From Parietichytrium sp. I65-24A (Eukaryota; Sar; Bigyra; Thraustochytrida; Thraustochytriidae), in contig BLSF01000003.1 of NCBI GenBank assembly GCA_012862575.1, positions 620,001 through 684,000 of the forward strand: a stretch of DNA of 64,000 nucleotides. The letters run 5' to 3'. Of the stretch, positions 1 through 13,064 are shown one piece after another. A program made the translations under genes and the position numbers. The notes under the pieces are model-generated. The model saw only the letters and a program-made list of their open reading frames with translations. It was not told where the DNA came from and did no database searches. How positions within the stretch are numbered: position 1 is the first letter of the stretch; the number at the start of each line of letters is the position of its first letter.

Positions 1-3000
1 TTAGGCGAGAATCAAGGAAAGGTGTCGGAAGTTTTAGCGAATTACGGCAAGTGGACGAATGTTTTGCCTTGGGGCCTCAACACCGCTTCGGACCATGCAC
101 GTGCATCAGTAGCCCTTAATAAAATTGAATGGACAGAGGCCGCTCGAACCCATCTTTCGTGTCTCATTACCAAATTGAGCGAGGTGCAGACTGTTGACCA
201 CGATTTGGAGAAGATTCTCAGTGAGTCAACACCGTGGCATCTGATGTGTAACAAACTCTTGGTCGCCTTATTTAAGGATATCTTCGAGGATCCAAATTGG
301 GGCGAAGAGAGTCCGAGTGCCGAAAATTCCCCACAAGCCGTTGATGAGGCCATCAAGATTGCGTGCTCTATTCGCCATCTGGCAACGAGCCGCAATTGGG
401 ATTCTCGTCGTTATTCTTCGGGCGACATTGTGTATGGAGCTTTGCTTTCTGTCACCCTACCTCCGGCCAAGATGGAGGCTCTTGAGCTGCCACGCTTGGA
501 CACTAATCAAATTCAAACTGCCAAACAACTTGAGGAGCAGATAGCAGCTCTTTCTACCCCAGCTAGATGCAGTTTTCGCTCCTGGATGCAGAAGGCGGTG
601 GCCCAGTCGACGCCGCTGAACGAAGCGCTCGCCAGCTGCCTGAGGTTTTTCGAAGAAAATGAGGACACGCTACGTCTGATGCGTGTAGGCTTCGTCATGC
701 AACGTTGGAGAGAGCAACGTCATGATTACGGGTTTTTTGAGGCGTTTGTCGCAGCTGAAATTCGAGAGGAACAAGCGCAATACGTTGCGCCCCTCGTCTT
801 CCATGTTGCAATCGATGAGTTGGAGACGGAGAAGCTCCTTCTCATTGCTATCGGACCCCTTCTAGCACCGACCTCCCAATATTGCCCCAACCCATCCTCG
901 AAGATTGCTACGCAAATGCTCCGCCAAAATGAAGCACAAACATTCCTTTCAGCCCTGGAAAGCTTGCGTTCAAACGCTAGAAGGCGTTTGCTCAAAGGTG
1001 TTGACTGGAAGCAGGCATATCAGGATGTGAAGAACTTGGAAGCGTCTATCATTCCTGTTCTTCTGGCGCTAGGTCGGAACTTTCGGGATATCAGCAATGA
1101 GGACTATATTCGCTTCGTTTGCGCTGTCCTGATTCAACGTCCCCGCGAAACCCATGCAATGGTCAAGCTTCCTAATCTTCCAGTGGAGTCCGCTAGTCGA
1201 TCTAGGGAGCTGCTTTCCGAGATCAATCTGCGGTCTGAGATCAATCTTCAAATCAGAATCTGCCGCAACTTGAGCAAAGCACGACTTGGACAAATTCCCC
1301 TGAAAGTGCTCTTTTGGCCATTGAGAGCGCATTCCAGAAAGAAAGTCGGCCCTTGGACCACGTAACCGAATGGTGTAAATATTGGGCCGGAGTCGACAGT
1401 TCTACAGAGGTCGTCTCTGGAGGGGTCAAGGTTTACGCAATCGTCGCAGAGCATTTTGAGAAGTCAGCTTTGCAGCGAGGCGCCGATCTCGTACTGGAAG
1501 GCATAGGAATGCTCAATGAGCGAGGCGAGCGTATGAAGGCACTTCAAGCGTACGTCAATTCGAGCCTAAGGGCCTACATCAGTGAGGAAGTGCTAGAAAG
1601 CCTCTCGGAGCGTTTGGGGACCTACACACAAAAGTTGACGACCTTCCCGAACAAAAACTCTGAGGCACGCGCGCTAAAGGATCTCAAGGCGTTCGAACGG
1701 CACGACGGAGCTGCTGCCGCAGACTCTGTCTGGTTTCATCATGCCGCTGCTCACATCGCTTCCCAGCAAGCAGAGAACTTGCGTACTGTAGATGATTTGT
1801 ATAATCTTGTGGCAAATTCTCTTGTTAAAGCGCGCGACAACGTCGTCAAAGCCTTGGAAGAGAGAAAAAGCTCGTGCACAGTGCTCGACCTGATCTTGAA
1901 GACTAGTGTCGACAAGGAGATAAAGGCCCTTCGCGCGTTACTTGCGTTGAGTCCCGACGGCGCAGCATTGGGCCCTGACCTGAGTGCGGACGACGGAAAG
2001 GTTGAGCGACTGGCACACCTTTCGGTGGCTGCGACCCCAATCCTTGCGAATGTCTGCAAAACCCCCCAGCGCTTGTACAGGCTCATTGAATTCTTTTCCG
2101 GCACTGTGGATCACTCCTCTGCGTCCGTAAAATGGGCGCAAGATTTCCAGAAAGAGCTCCATGACATCCCGTGGTTTGGGCCCGTTAGTCTCAACACCTT
2201 GGTGGAAAACGGCGAACAAATTTTACATCCTCTGGCCATCGAGGAGTGGCCAAAGCTCGTGCGTGTAGAAGCAGAGCGCGAAGGAATCAAAGCGCTCATC
2301 GACATCCGCTCTAAGGAAGGTAAGGAGAGTCTTGACCAGATGCTTGAGCAGCTTCGCTCAGCAACACTTGTCCAAGACCCGCGACTAACTCCCAGCGCTC
2401 GTACTCTTTCGGAAATCTGCCATCATTTGGATGGTTTGACACCACGGAGTCGACCGGAGGATGTCACGAAGGAGATTGTTGGTCTTGCGCGTCTCCTGTC
2501 TCAGACAAAAGTGCGAGACTCATCTGTTCTGAGCCTTGTTCGACTACTGAGCTTCGAAGATTCACAGCCACAAACTCTACTTGATGAAAACCTAGGCGCT
2601 CTGGAGAATGCACGTCTGGAATTACTCGTCGTGCCTCCAGGCAGCGACAATGCCAGGAACGATTTGTGCAGAGTCGCAGACCATGCACATGGCATCTGCG
2701 TGCAAATTATTGCTACAAAGGGCAAGGAGTTTCGCATGATGGGCCACGGGCGCTCCTTACAGAAACTGGGATGCATGGAGCTCTCCGACATGATCTCCCA
2801 ACTACTCATCTACACAGCTAGCTCTGGATCCAAAGTGAAGGCAGCAAGGATCACCATCTTCATGTCTCGCGTTCAGCGTATACGCGAATTAGGCGACCGC
2901 CTACATCTTGCGATGCGAGTCAGGTTTAACTTTCGACCATCATTACAAGGATGGGGTGAAGTAGCTATCAAAAACTCAGGAACTCTTCGCATCGTCTGGC

Positions 3001-6000
3001 AAAATGCTATCCCCCAGATCAATAGTGCAGTAGCAGATGTTGAAGATGCTCAAAAGATGCTCCTTCCCACTGCAGAGCTAACTGAAAAGGAGCGAGTGTG
3101 GCACATTTTAGAAACGAGTGCTCCTTGGATCCTTCGATTGCGTTCGGAAAGCGTAGACTGGAATGAGATCGTAGCCCTGGAGGCCGTGCTTGCCGATCCC
3201 GATGCAGCGCGAGCGGCGATACAAAACCTCAACGCGTTGAGATCCCAATACGACTCTGATGTTCGAAGTACCCGGCAGCTAATCAGCAAGGCGTTAGAAC
3301 ATAAGTCTGTTGCGAGCCCTGAGAGCAAGGCCGCGGAGCATCGCAAAAGGCAGTCATTGCCACCTGTGATCCTGCTTGACAGAAAGGACGAGCCAGTTCG
3401 GCCACAAGCCTCAGGAAAAGTCGTAAGTCTCGCTCACTGGGCAATGCGGGCCATGGACCTCATCGGCGCGGGGTCCGCGACCACCATCATCGCCATCGAC
3501 GAATCCTATTCAGAACTTGCTCTCGATGCCTTGCTCGTGGGCCTTCGCGAAGCAATCAAGACCCCAGAACGTGCTGGATACTGTCTTGCCAATGCCAATG
3601 GCCTGATCATTGCTGGCTTTGACACTTTGGCGCCTCGGAAACAGCTCCAAGTTTACGAGACATGTGCTGATTATGCACGAGCCATTGCGAGAGCGGACAA
3701 TGAGAAACCAACTCCTGTAATTGTTTTGCTCCCCTCAAAGGCTATCAAATTGGACGAAGAGGTTGCTCAAGCCTTCTATCGTATCGTACTCGGTTTCGCA
3801 GACGGAATCTTCGCAGGACTCTGCGAACAAACTCGGTTTTTGCGGAACCCACAGGTACGGCTCGTCAAAGGGGAAGAGCTCTCGCTTCGTGCTGCGGGTG
3901 CTGTGGAAAGCGGGAAGCGCGTGTTGCTCCGCAAAGGCATGACAATTGCAGAGCTTGCGTCTGAGTTACGAGAGGGTTCGACAAATGCAACTACGAGTTT
4001 GCGATCGGCTAGAACGTTGGTGCTCGACTGCTATGAAGACGCTCAGGAAGTCTTTCACTCTGCTCTTGGTGTCGCATTGGTCGGATTGTTCAATGCTCGC
4101 GTCATTGGCGCCGAGTCTCGGAGCCAGCCTTTGGTCTATACCCAAAGTGGCGATCTTAAGCTGACTCTAGAGATCGCGGCAGAATACGAGCTCCCTTTCC
4201 GTGCACCCAAATCGCAAGGTTGCATCGATATGACGTTACAGATTGCTTCAGCTGCGGAAACGGCCGCGACAGAGCTCGAAGAACTTGCGCAGCAAGCCGT
4301 CACGAGCCACATTGACGAGTCTGCTGTTCATTCAGTTCTCCGCTGCGATCCACGGCGAGTTACACAACCTCTACCATTTGTGTACACTTCAGCGGCGCTG
4401 ACGGCCATGGCAAAGGCGATTCGATCAATGCCACCTCAACCCGGAGTGCAACACGAGATGGCTCACTCGATTGTGCTCGCCGGAGATACGGGCACAGGAA
4501 AGACCTACTTGTGCATGAAACTTCATGAGCTCCTAAAATGCTCGGAAGTCTGGCGCGTCAGTGATCATGATCTTCTTCTCTGTTCCTTCTCCGCGGCTTT
4601 CGGCCATCGCGAAGTGCAGGCTCTGGGCAAAAACGTCAAAGCCTTTGTGTCAACGGACCAGACAGGACATGAGAGTGCAGATAGGAGCTGGTACTTTGCC
4701 ATTCTCGACGAAGTGACGGCGAGTCCTGCGCAGAGTAGCATTGAACAACTTGTTCGAATGCAGCGTCGCAACAATCAGGGCGTGGAGCGCGAGGATTTCA
4801 GTTCACGTCCTTTGTTCCTTCTGACGTGCAACCCTGACCCTGATCGCGATGAGGTTTTCCCGCTGGCGAAAACGTTGCAGGCGGTACAGATCAACCTCGA
4901 GCGACCGCGACTCGAGTCTATGGAATCCTTCGTGCGTGCTAACTTTGAGCGTTTTGCGCCTAAGGTTGATCACGAAGTTGCGACGAGAGTTTATCTTGCT
5001 GTTGCTGTTGCCTTCCAAGATCAAAGTCAGAGAAACCAAACCGAGTACGGAGTATTGAGTGCGCGCGATGCAGCGCAATGCGCGGCCATTACCGGTGCAC
5101 TTGATGACAACCGCGATTGTCTCACGGCTATTGCGGGCGAGAGTTCTTGGACGCACGCGCTCGTGCTTGCAATCTACCTTGTGATAGGCATTCGTATGGT
5201 GCCTCGTGAGGAGTTCTACGCAGTTTTGGACAAGGAACTGGCAATCCCAGGTTCACGAGCGTCGTGGAAGGGATGGTTTGATGCCGCGCGGAGATGTATT
5301 GCAGATGCTTACGAGGTACCAGCTGCCATTGTCTCGACACTTTCCTTGAAAGAAAATCTGCTGGTGCTTACGCTTAGCATGTTGACCCGGCAGCCGGTCC
5401 TTCTTTTGGGTAATGACGGAATGTCGAAGAGTCTCTCAATCAAACTGGCCATGCGGCAAATGCGAGGAAACCTCTCCTCCACGGCCCTCCTCAGGGACCA
5501 CTTTCCCAGAGTTCAGTCGTTTGCGCTGCAATTTTCCCCACGGACTTCGGCATCTCTCATTCGCAAGCTGGGAAACGCCCTCGTAGGCTTGCAAGGCAGG
5601 ACCACCACTTCTTCTTCTGCTACTTCTTCTTCTTCAGAGGTTCTTCCGTGTGCTGTGATGGAAGAAATGTCAATGGCACGCCCGGGGCCTGACGGCCCCC
5701 TGCGAGCTCTGCACGGCTTGCTCGATGATCATCAGACACGAGTGGGCCGTCATCGGGACCAAAGGGCGGGCTCTGGTTCCAACACATTCGGTTTTTGCGC
5801 CACGTCAAACTTTCTGCCAAACATGCCTAATAAGATCCCCGTGGGGCGCGCTCTAGCCAATCGCACTCTTGTCCTCGTTCACGAGAAACAGACAACGGGC
5901 GAGCTGATGAATATGGCCACAGCCGCGGCTAAAAATTGGACGAAACAACAACCCTTGAATGAAATGGCACAAAAGCTCATCGAGCGCGCTGTTGACAACG

Positions 6001-9000
6001 TTCCTGTTCGCGATCTACTCGTGTTTGCGCGAGCAACGGCGCAGGCATGCGCGCAAGTATGGGATGTATCGGATGCACCCGATCTTGAGGCTGTCACTTG
6101 CGCCGCTTACCTCCAGCGTAGGTCCAAAGCGGAGTCTCAACGGACTTGGAAAGCACTCAAGATGGGACCAGATGTGAACCAAGATAGCTTCCTACGGCTA
6201 CTGCGCGACCCAGCTATGCCACCCCGAGGTCTTTTGGTTGTTTATGAAAGTGTCAGAGACTTGAGCGACTGGCTTCACGAACTGGACGAGCGTCTGTGCG
6301 CAAGGCTATCCGAGTGTAGAGCTTTTGTGCTGGATCTCCTAGGCATTGGCCTTTCCGCGAGTGTGGTGAAGTTGACAGGCGTGACCACGGTCGGCGAGCT
6401 TGCGCGCCTGACAGAAATAGATTTTAAGGAGCTCTGCCGAACCAACAACTGCCCCCCGGAAAAGATGCCAGATCTTATACGCAATGCACGGCAGCATCTT
6501 CGCAAATATGACAGAATGTGTGGCGATACTTCGCCGCTTGTCCGGCGCGAAGCACTCTCATCAGATTTGAACGCGGATCAAGAGATTAGCGGCTGGGTCG
6601 AAATTGCCTTCGCCTCCTTCAAAGGCTTGACCCGCAACCGAATTCTTGAAGTCTTGAAGCAGCATGAAATCCATACGCCAGGAGAACTAGCAGATATGCC
6701 GTTGGCCGATTTCCTCGCTCCAGACTGGCGCGAAAGAGCCTTTTCGAGTCTCACCCTTGAGACAGTCCGTTGCGCGCTCACAGGCTGCAAAAATGTCGAG
6801 AGAGCTTTCGACAAGCTCAAATGTCATAATCAGGTTCTATTTGAGGCACTTAAGGCTCAAAGTGCTCTTGCGGCAGCCAGGGAGCCCGCTTCGAATGGAC
6901 AACGAACACCAGAGACCCTCAAAGAGCGCCAGCGCGAGATTATATGCTTGAGTAGCTGGGCGCGGAGTACAGAGGACGCGAGTCAAGAGGCGTTGCTGCG
7001 GCTGAAAACAAGCCTTCAGGACGGCGGGACGGCTGTTCTTGTGAACCCCGAGCCCATTTTAGACTGTATCCATGCCCTCTTGAACGACTTTACCGATAGC
7101 GAAACCTCGACACTGCAGATGGGGACCTCATTTGAGACGGTAGTGATTGGTCCCGGTGCTCGCCTGATTCTGTGCATGCACTCCAGCCAACTTCAGGGTG
7201 TTCATGATGCTGTGCTCTCGCGCGTTTCCGTAGTGAATTCCGGGTTTCCTATCCCACAACAGATGCCAAGCGACACATTGCGTCCTATTTCTGTCTACGC
7301 TCAGCTAGCCGAGAGGATGCAAAACGCTGGGACGGTGTGGCCAAATGACGAGGATCTCCGGCTGTTGAAAGCTCTCGACGATGCAAATGGGGTTCTGGGC
7401 AAGCGTCCTGGAAAGCTCTTGACAATCTTCTCGAGCGACAGTAGACCCGAAACGGTCGGTAGTCAGTTTATTCGGGTGGAAGCACTTGACCATGTCTCCC
7501 TCGAGGCATTCTCTCGCGCGGTCGCCGCCGCACTCAAGCGCGAACGGGATATACTCATCGATCTTTGCGCGCTGTCCCGGGCAAACACTGTAAATGTGCT
7601 CTTGCTCCTGGGAGTGGGGGACTCATACCACGTCATGGATCATCTGTCGAGCCGTTTGCGTCCCAATGACTTGCTGAGTAACCTCTTTGATAGACACCTT
7701 CTTCAAAAGGGTCGCCGTGCAATCATACAAGTGAGCCCACTTGTTCTCGACTGCTGCATTCCTTGCGAAAGACTCCGTGATGTGGTGGAGTTGATCGAAA
7801 TTCGTGATACCAACCATAGCTTTGCGAGTCGGTGGCCCCGTCTCGCAGAAATTGCCGCCGACGCTACCTGCGTAGCAGAAGCTTGCCGAAATCTGCTGGA
7901 AGAGTACATCGGAAGAAGCCAGCCTTCGGAGAACGAAGAGTCGAATCGGACATCCGCCGCCGCGTTGGCACGATTGTCTGTGAACAGTGTATTTTTGAAG
8001 ACATGGGATCTGTCCTGCGAAGAAAAGACTCGGCGTATCAAGGCTTGGCAACGAATGTGCTCAGCAGCAAGGAGTAGTTCAAAGTCTCTGCGGACGCACG
8101 TGCTCGAAGACCTTCGCGGTACCCTTTTTCAATGCGCAGATTTCGTCATGCGGACGACAGGAGGCCGATCTTGTATTACCGGTACTCTTCTAACGAGCGA
8201 CGAGGACTTTTGGCGCTCAGACGACGAGATCGCAGCGGCAATTTTTCTTGCTTCTGCCTTTACATTCCAGCAGCAAGGCCCTGTCAATGTGGAGCTGAGC
8301 TCCTCCATCATGGCGCAGACGATGGCACAGACTTTGAAGAAGAATCCTCCATTTCCATGCGCGGCTTACTTGCTCGATGCGGCTCGAAGTGGTACTGGCG
8401 GTATGCAACTGGCATTTCCAGGAATCTCGTCGAGCGAGAAGAAACTTCCTGCCCCTCTGATGCGGCGTCTCCTAGACAGTTTGGTCCAGGAACTCGCTCG
8501 TTCTTGGCGACTTCCCGATGCTGAAATACGATGCCCATCGACCTTCTCTGACTCGCTGAATAAACTAGGGCACGGAGAGCCCAAGATCGATACGGTGGTG
8601 AATCACTTTTGGAAATGGCGACATCACGTCCTCCTGCTTGGGCTCGTGAAGAATCCCCCAAAGCTCGACCTTCGAAACGCGGATGCGATGGACCATATTT
8701 TCGAGGTTGTCGCGCAGACATTGCGTAAGGAAGAGACCATTTGCAGTGCCGAATGTTTTGAGCGGATCCTGCGATACTGTAAGGCAGATCATGTGGAGAT
8801 GGCCAACGTCAATTGTCTTGCGACGCTCGTTGAGTTATGGCTTGCCTTCAAGCGTTCCGGCTCGCGCAGTGCGCTGAGATGCGCGATCGAGATGGAGACA
8901 GGGTCGAGCCCTTTGAATATTAAGCTGAGAAGCATTGGTTCGCTGGTGGTGCGTCTGGAAACCATACGAGGCAGTCTCGAGCCGAAAAGTATTGCTCGCT

Positions 9001-11873
9001 TCGTGGAGTATTTGCTCATGCACCAGGCTTCAGAGAAGCTGCTTGCACGCTCCCTTTGTTTGGGACCTGGCAGTGACCGTTCGCGCGTCACTCGCATGGG
9101 AAAGATCATCGCAGCCTTGGACGCGGGTGTGGTTCAACGACCTCACGAACGTCTCTGTACAGCACTTCGACTCGTTGCGCTCAATATTTTGGACGCCAAG
9201 TCGCTCGGAACATGGATACAGTTCATGTCAACCCCTCCAAGTCATCAGCGCATAGAGAATATGACGGCAGCCGCCTGGAAGCTTTTCTGCGCAATTTTTG
9301 GCACCAGAGCGCTCGAACTCGCTCTCGAGGGAAGCTCGGTCAAAGCTGCACACGTTGCTCCTCTATTGCGGCAAGATAGCGCTGCTTGTGCTCCCTTGCG
9401 TAACTTCGCCATTCGAAAGATTGCAAGCATGTATGGAGAATCAGGTATGGAGCGCGCGCGAGCGCATTTGAAGGCAATGAGTCAAGTGGAAACCCAGACG
9501 ATGCCTTGGTATGAGCCATACATGAATGCTCCGCGACAGGGAGTGGATGAGCTGCTTGCTTGCGTTCCGAACTTTGATTCTGGGGGCGCGGCAGGCCTTT
9601 GGTATGCCTTTGGGATCCAGACCGCACCTGTCCAGCTTGAAGAAGGGTGCGAAAGGTTTGAAGGACCAGCGCTCCTCTGGAATGCACTAATCTCCCCAGG
9701 TGGATCACTGCACACTTCGGGTGACGGCTTTGCGATGCCTTCTTACGCAGAACGTCTAGAGCAGTCCGTGCTCCCTGGCGTCGCTATGTCTCATTTGGAG
9801 CTGGTCCGGAGCATCAGCGATGGGACGACGGCCAACAAGTGCCCGAGTTGCGGGTATTTGTACAGCATCGGAAATTGTGGAAGGCCGTACACCACTGCGC
9901 CCTGTCCCGGATGCGGAGCTGAGCTTGGCGGTCAGTTTCATGAATTTGCTGGCGGGGTGAACCACGGGGTGTCGGGCGAAGAGGATGAGTATATTCTCGG
10001 GCTTCCCGAGATAGTGGAGAGGTCCGCAGCCTATACAGAAGGCAATCTCGACCCGCTGGAATACCGAATTTTGTGGCTCTTGATGTTGTTTCCGCTCTTG
10101 AGCATCTCACCTCGGGAAGGCAAAGAAAATTCTCGTGTTCAGCAGGCTTGTGATGCATGGCAAGCCTTCAAGACGGTCGCCGGCCTTCACAGTGATCAAG
10201 AGGCGTCGGGCGCCTTGAATGCCTTGCTTTTGGCAGCTCACAATCGACAGCTACAGCGGCAGTACCAGCCACAATCCGATCCAAACCTCGCTCTTAGCGG
10301 ATGCAGCTTCATCCTTCAGGCCAGCACACGTTCAACTGATCACCGTCGCTCGCTGGAATCAAAGTATCAAACAGAGCTTCGCACACTACATCCAGGAAGT
10401 GATCTGAAGTCGTGGTTGTGCAAAGAAGCGCAACGAGCACTCGGACGCGCACGCGAGGAGCTGCGTAGACACCCGTTAGTGCAGTTGCGCGAAAGCGAAA
10501 TTCGAGAGCGCCAAGCGCAGTCGTCCGATGCCGCGGCGAAGGTGCACGAGGAAATTTTCCCGGAAGCGTGTCAACTCAACGTGCAGGCTGGGCCTATGGA
10601 AGGCGATGCAATCCAGGAGGAACTTTGGCAACAGCGCGGAAAGGTTGCGTCTCGCTATCCGCTGACGGTTCTGGCAGCATTTGCGAGTGAGAGTGGCCAA
10701 TGGTCTGGGGATCGATTCGAAGAGTTACTCAAAGAACTTCCTGCGTGGGCTCGCGAGGTGCCACGCGTGTCGCAATATCTTGCCGCGCTCGTTGCTGGGG
10801 CGCGGAAGCTTCAAAAATATGCGAACAGGGCTAATTTCAAGTCGGCGTTATCCGCTGTGCAAGAGTGTCTGTCTGCGGAAGAAAGTGAGCAGTTTCGAGA
10901 GGCTTGGGAAGGCTGTCGTCGGGGTCATCAATTCGAGTGTCAAGCCGTTGAGGACCTTGGTGGGCTCGAGAGCTTGCCGTTCGAAGACCTTCTCATTGTA
11001 GATGGTCAAGAAACGCCTCTACGAGCCATGATCAAGACTCTTGTTGACGCTCACAATGACATGGCGCAGTGGATGCGCGAGGTTGCAAACGTCGAATGCG
11101 AGGAAGTCTCCCTTTTCCAAGTCGGCAACGTCACCGCTCATCTTGCTCGATGGTCGACGCTTGGGGCTCTTGTCAAGATCAATGCTCCGACAGCTTCGAC
11201 TGGCCTTGAGAAGGAGCTGGCATGGAGCACACCAGCGGTGAGGTTTTCCTTTGAGGAGAACTGGCCTGCAACACATATTTTAGCAGGCGGGGTGGGTCCT
11301 GTGGTTCGCGTCATGAATTTACCTGCAGGTCAGACGTTGCCAGGTGAGGCCCAAGCCGCCATTGACAGTTTATCGCTCGGAGATCCGATGCGGACTTTGC
11401 TCGAGCATGCACAGATGTGTGCCGCTCGATTTGCTGAAAAGATTAGGCAGGGACAGCCTTTATCGCCGGACGCGCCAGTGGTGCTCGAGGTGTCTGGTCA
11501 AGCACAGCTCGAGATCAAGGTTCGCCACCTCGAAGTCCTGCAGGAGTTGCTTTGCCAGCGTTTGCGACCGCGCAAGCACGATTCGCTTGGCGGGGCATTT
11601 CGCCAAGCGCCTCCAGCGGGCATATCTGCGCTGCTCAAATCGGAGGATGCCAAAGTGGCCCTCGGGCGGGCCGCCGTGCTAGAGGCCTTGGATGCGGCTT
11701 GCGTGGAAATTTCTGGCTTTCCCAACGGCGAGCTCCCTGTCAAGGAGCTCGTCTCCTACTGGAGCAAGTACGAGGATCTTCCCGAGGATGTCCAGATTGG
11801 CATCCAGGCACTCGACGTGCCTTGCAAATATCTGCACGCGCTCTTGGATGCGCCTCGTAAGGTTTCTGCTTGA
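1..11873 (+). CDS. RNF213/mysterin-like giant AAA+ protein with RZ finger (5' partial)
   Basis: Likely a giant AAA+ ubiquitin ligase of the RNF213 (mysterin) family. The frame is open at base 1, so the start lies outside the window. About 400 residues are read in one frame, then about 3500 residues in another from about 1257-1314. The first AAA module has a Walker A GDTGTGKT at 4482, a Walker B ILDEV near 4697 and a sensor TCNPD near 4823. The second has GNDGMSKS near 5408, a Walker B VMEEM near 5656 and ATSN near 5803. At about 9835-9925 a zinc module KCPSCG...CGRP...CPGCGAELGG matches the RZ finger of RNF213 and ZNFX1, which in human RNF213 is the catalytic Zn module. I see no RING between the AAA core and the RZ finger, where animal RNF213 has one. 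A Ser/Thr-rich insert lies in AAA2 (about 5598-5637). Two helix-hairpin-helix-like stretches follow AAA2. The family assignment is strong; ligase activity is inferred. Confidence 0.85.
1183..1313 (+). other. Frame change inside the RNF213-like gene: tiny intron or frameshift
   Basis: The upstream frame reads well to about 1182-1230 and stops at 1365. The downstream frame has a stop at 1236-1238 and is open from 1239, so the join must lie in between. The downstream reading TWTNSPESALL just before base 1314 looks coding, so the join is probably upstream of that. GT-AG choices that restore the frame include 1183-1256 (74 nt) and 1233-1279 (47 nt), both with weak donors. An 18-nt imperfect direct repeat (GAGATCAATCT at about 1219 and 1237) sits at the spot, so a small indel or assembly error is equally possible. 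The rest of the gene shows no other break. Confidence 0.5.
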
Positions 11874-13064
11874 TGAAACCCACGTAATCGCTGGTCCGGT
11901 GTGTGTTCTGGAGTCATGTGAGTGACGTGCAAATTTTTGCAGGCGGGAGAGTTCAGAGAGCTGCAACTATGAACTGGACGCCTCCTTCCTGAGTCGGATC
12001 GACGCATGAGAGAAAGTTGAACCCGATTCCCGCGTGGAGTGGTTTCGGGCGATCAAATTTCTTTCGCCGAGAGTTGGTTCCCGTGATATCTCCCACTACC
12101 ACGCCAGCGCTTCTGGTTCATCTTGTGATGGGCTTGAAGGATGATGATGCCATTTCTCGTTTCTCACTGCTTTCTAATCAATCTTTCAGCACAAAAGAGA
12201 GAACTATCATTCCAGATAAGATAAAGACAAACTTTGGCAATTCGTCAACACAAGTACGACAGAGAGTGCTGCACTCGCAGTCAGCACCCGCGTGTCAGTA
12301 TCACAACGAGTCCCGAGTTCCGAGTATGCGCGCGGTCCGCGCGAGTTCAGACGCGGACCCAATCATGTCTTCTGAACATGTCTCCATGTATGTCATGACC
12401 AACATTGCCACATCGTCCAAAAATACTGTTCTCATACATCGTACCTCTGATCTTTCTTATGGAGTACACTACTAGAAGCTGTAACTGAATTACTATCATT
12501 GACTGTGTGGCATGTTTTCATTGATTGTTCAATGAAGAGAGAGAGAGAAGAGATAAAGGCGACGCGAGTGAAGAGGGAGCGAATAAGTGCGGGAAGTGCG
12601 TGGCCAATTGAGAGCAAGTCGTCACTCTTTACAGGTGCCAGGCGTTTGGTGCGTGAGCTCGCGGACAGGCGCTGAGCCAGCAGTGAGAGTGGTAGACAGA
12701 CCTAGAGACCCGTCGGTTTTTTAAGAGTCGCAGTTGCAGTCGCAGTCGCAGTCGGCAGCAGAACTTGGAAAGAGTTAGGAAGGGGCTGAAAGTCCGAGAG
12801 GTGACACATTCCTGAGCTTTTCTGTTTTGGTGTTGGCTTTGGTGCTTCTGTGCTTTCTTCTCTGCGGCGGCGGAGCGTGAAAGCATTACGTATTGAAGAG
12901 ATTGGATTGGGCTACTTGCTGGTCTCCGTGGTGCTAAGCTGGCAAGACTGAACAAAGGATAAAGGTTGTGGCAAGCTGGCCGGCTAGCTTGCTTGCTGTG
13001 GCCCTGCAGTATTGGCGTACGCAGTGCAGTGGGCGTGAGGTCTCTCACTTAAGAGGGCGGCAGG
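11874..13064. other. Intergenic region, RNF213-like to golgin
   Basis: No convincing gene. A 152-codon frame at 12017-12475 begins with TTG, has no family resemblance and is taken as chance. Purine-rich GAGA runs lie near 12537-12550. A CAGTCG-type repeat precedes the golgin start, so 12600-13064 is probably its promoter and 5' leader. Confidence 0.6.
12731..12753 (+). repeat. Short CAGTCG tandem repeat
   Basis: About four units of CAGTYG lie in the probable 5' leader of the golgin gene. It is a simple repeat with no coding role seen. Confidence 0.6.

Noticed and set aside
12017-12475. 152-codon open frame between the RNF213-like and golgin genes
   Set aside because: Starts with TTG, mixed composition, no recognisable motif, and lies in likely UTR and promoter DNA.
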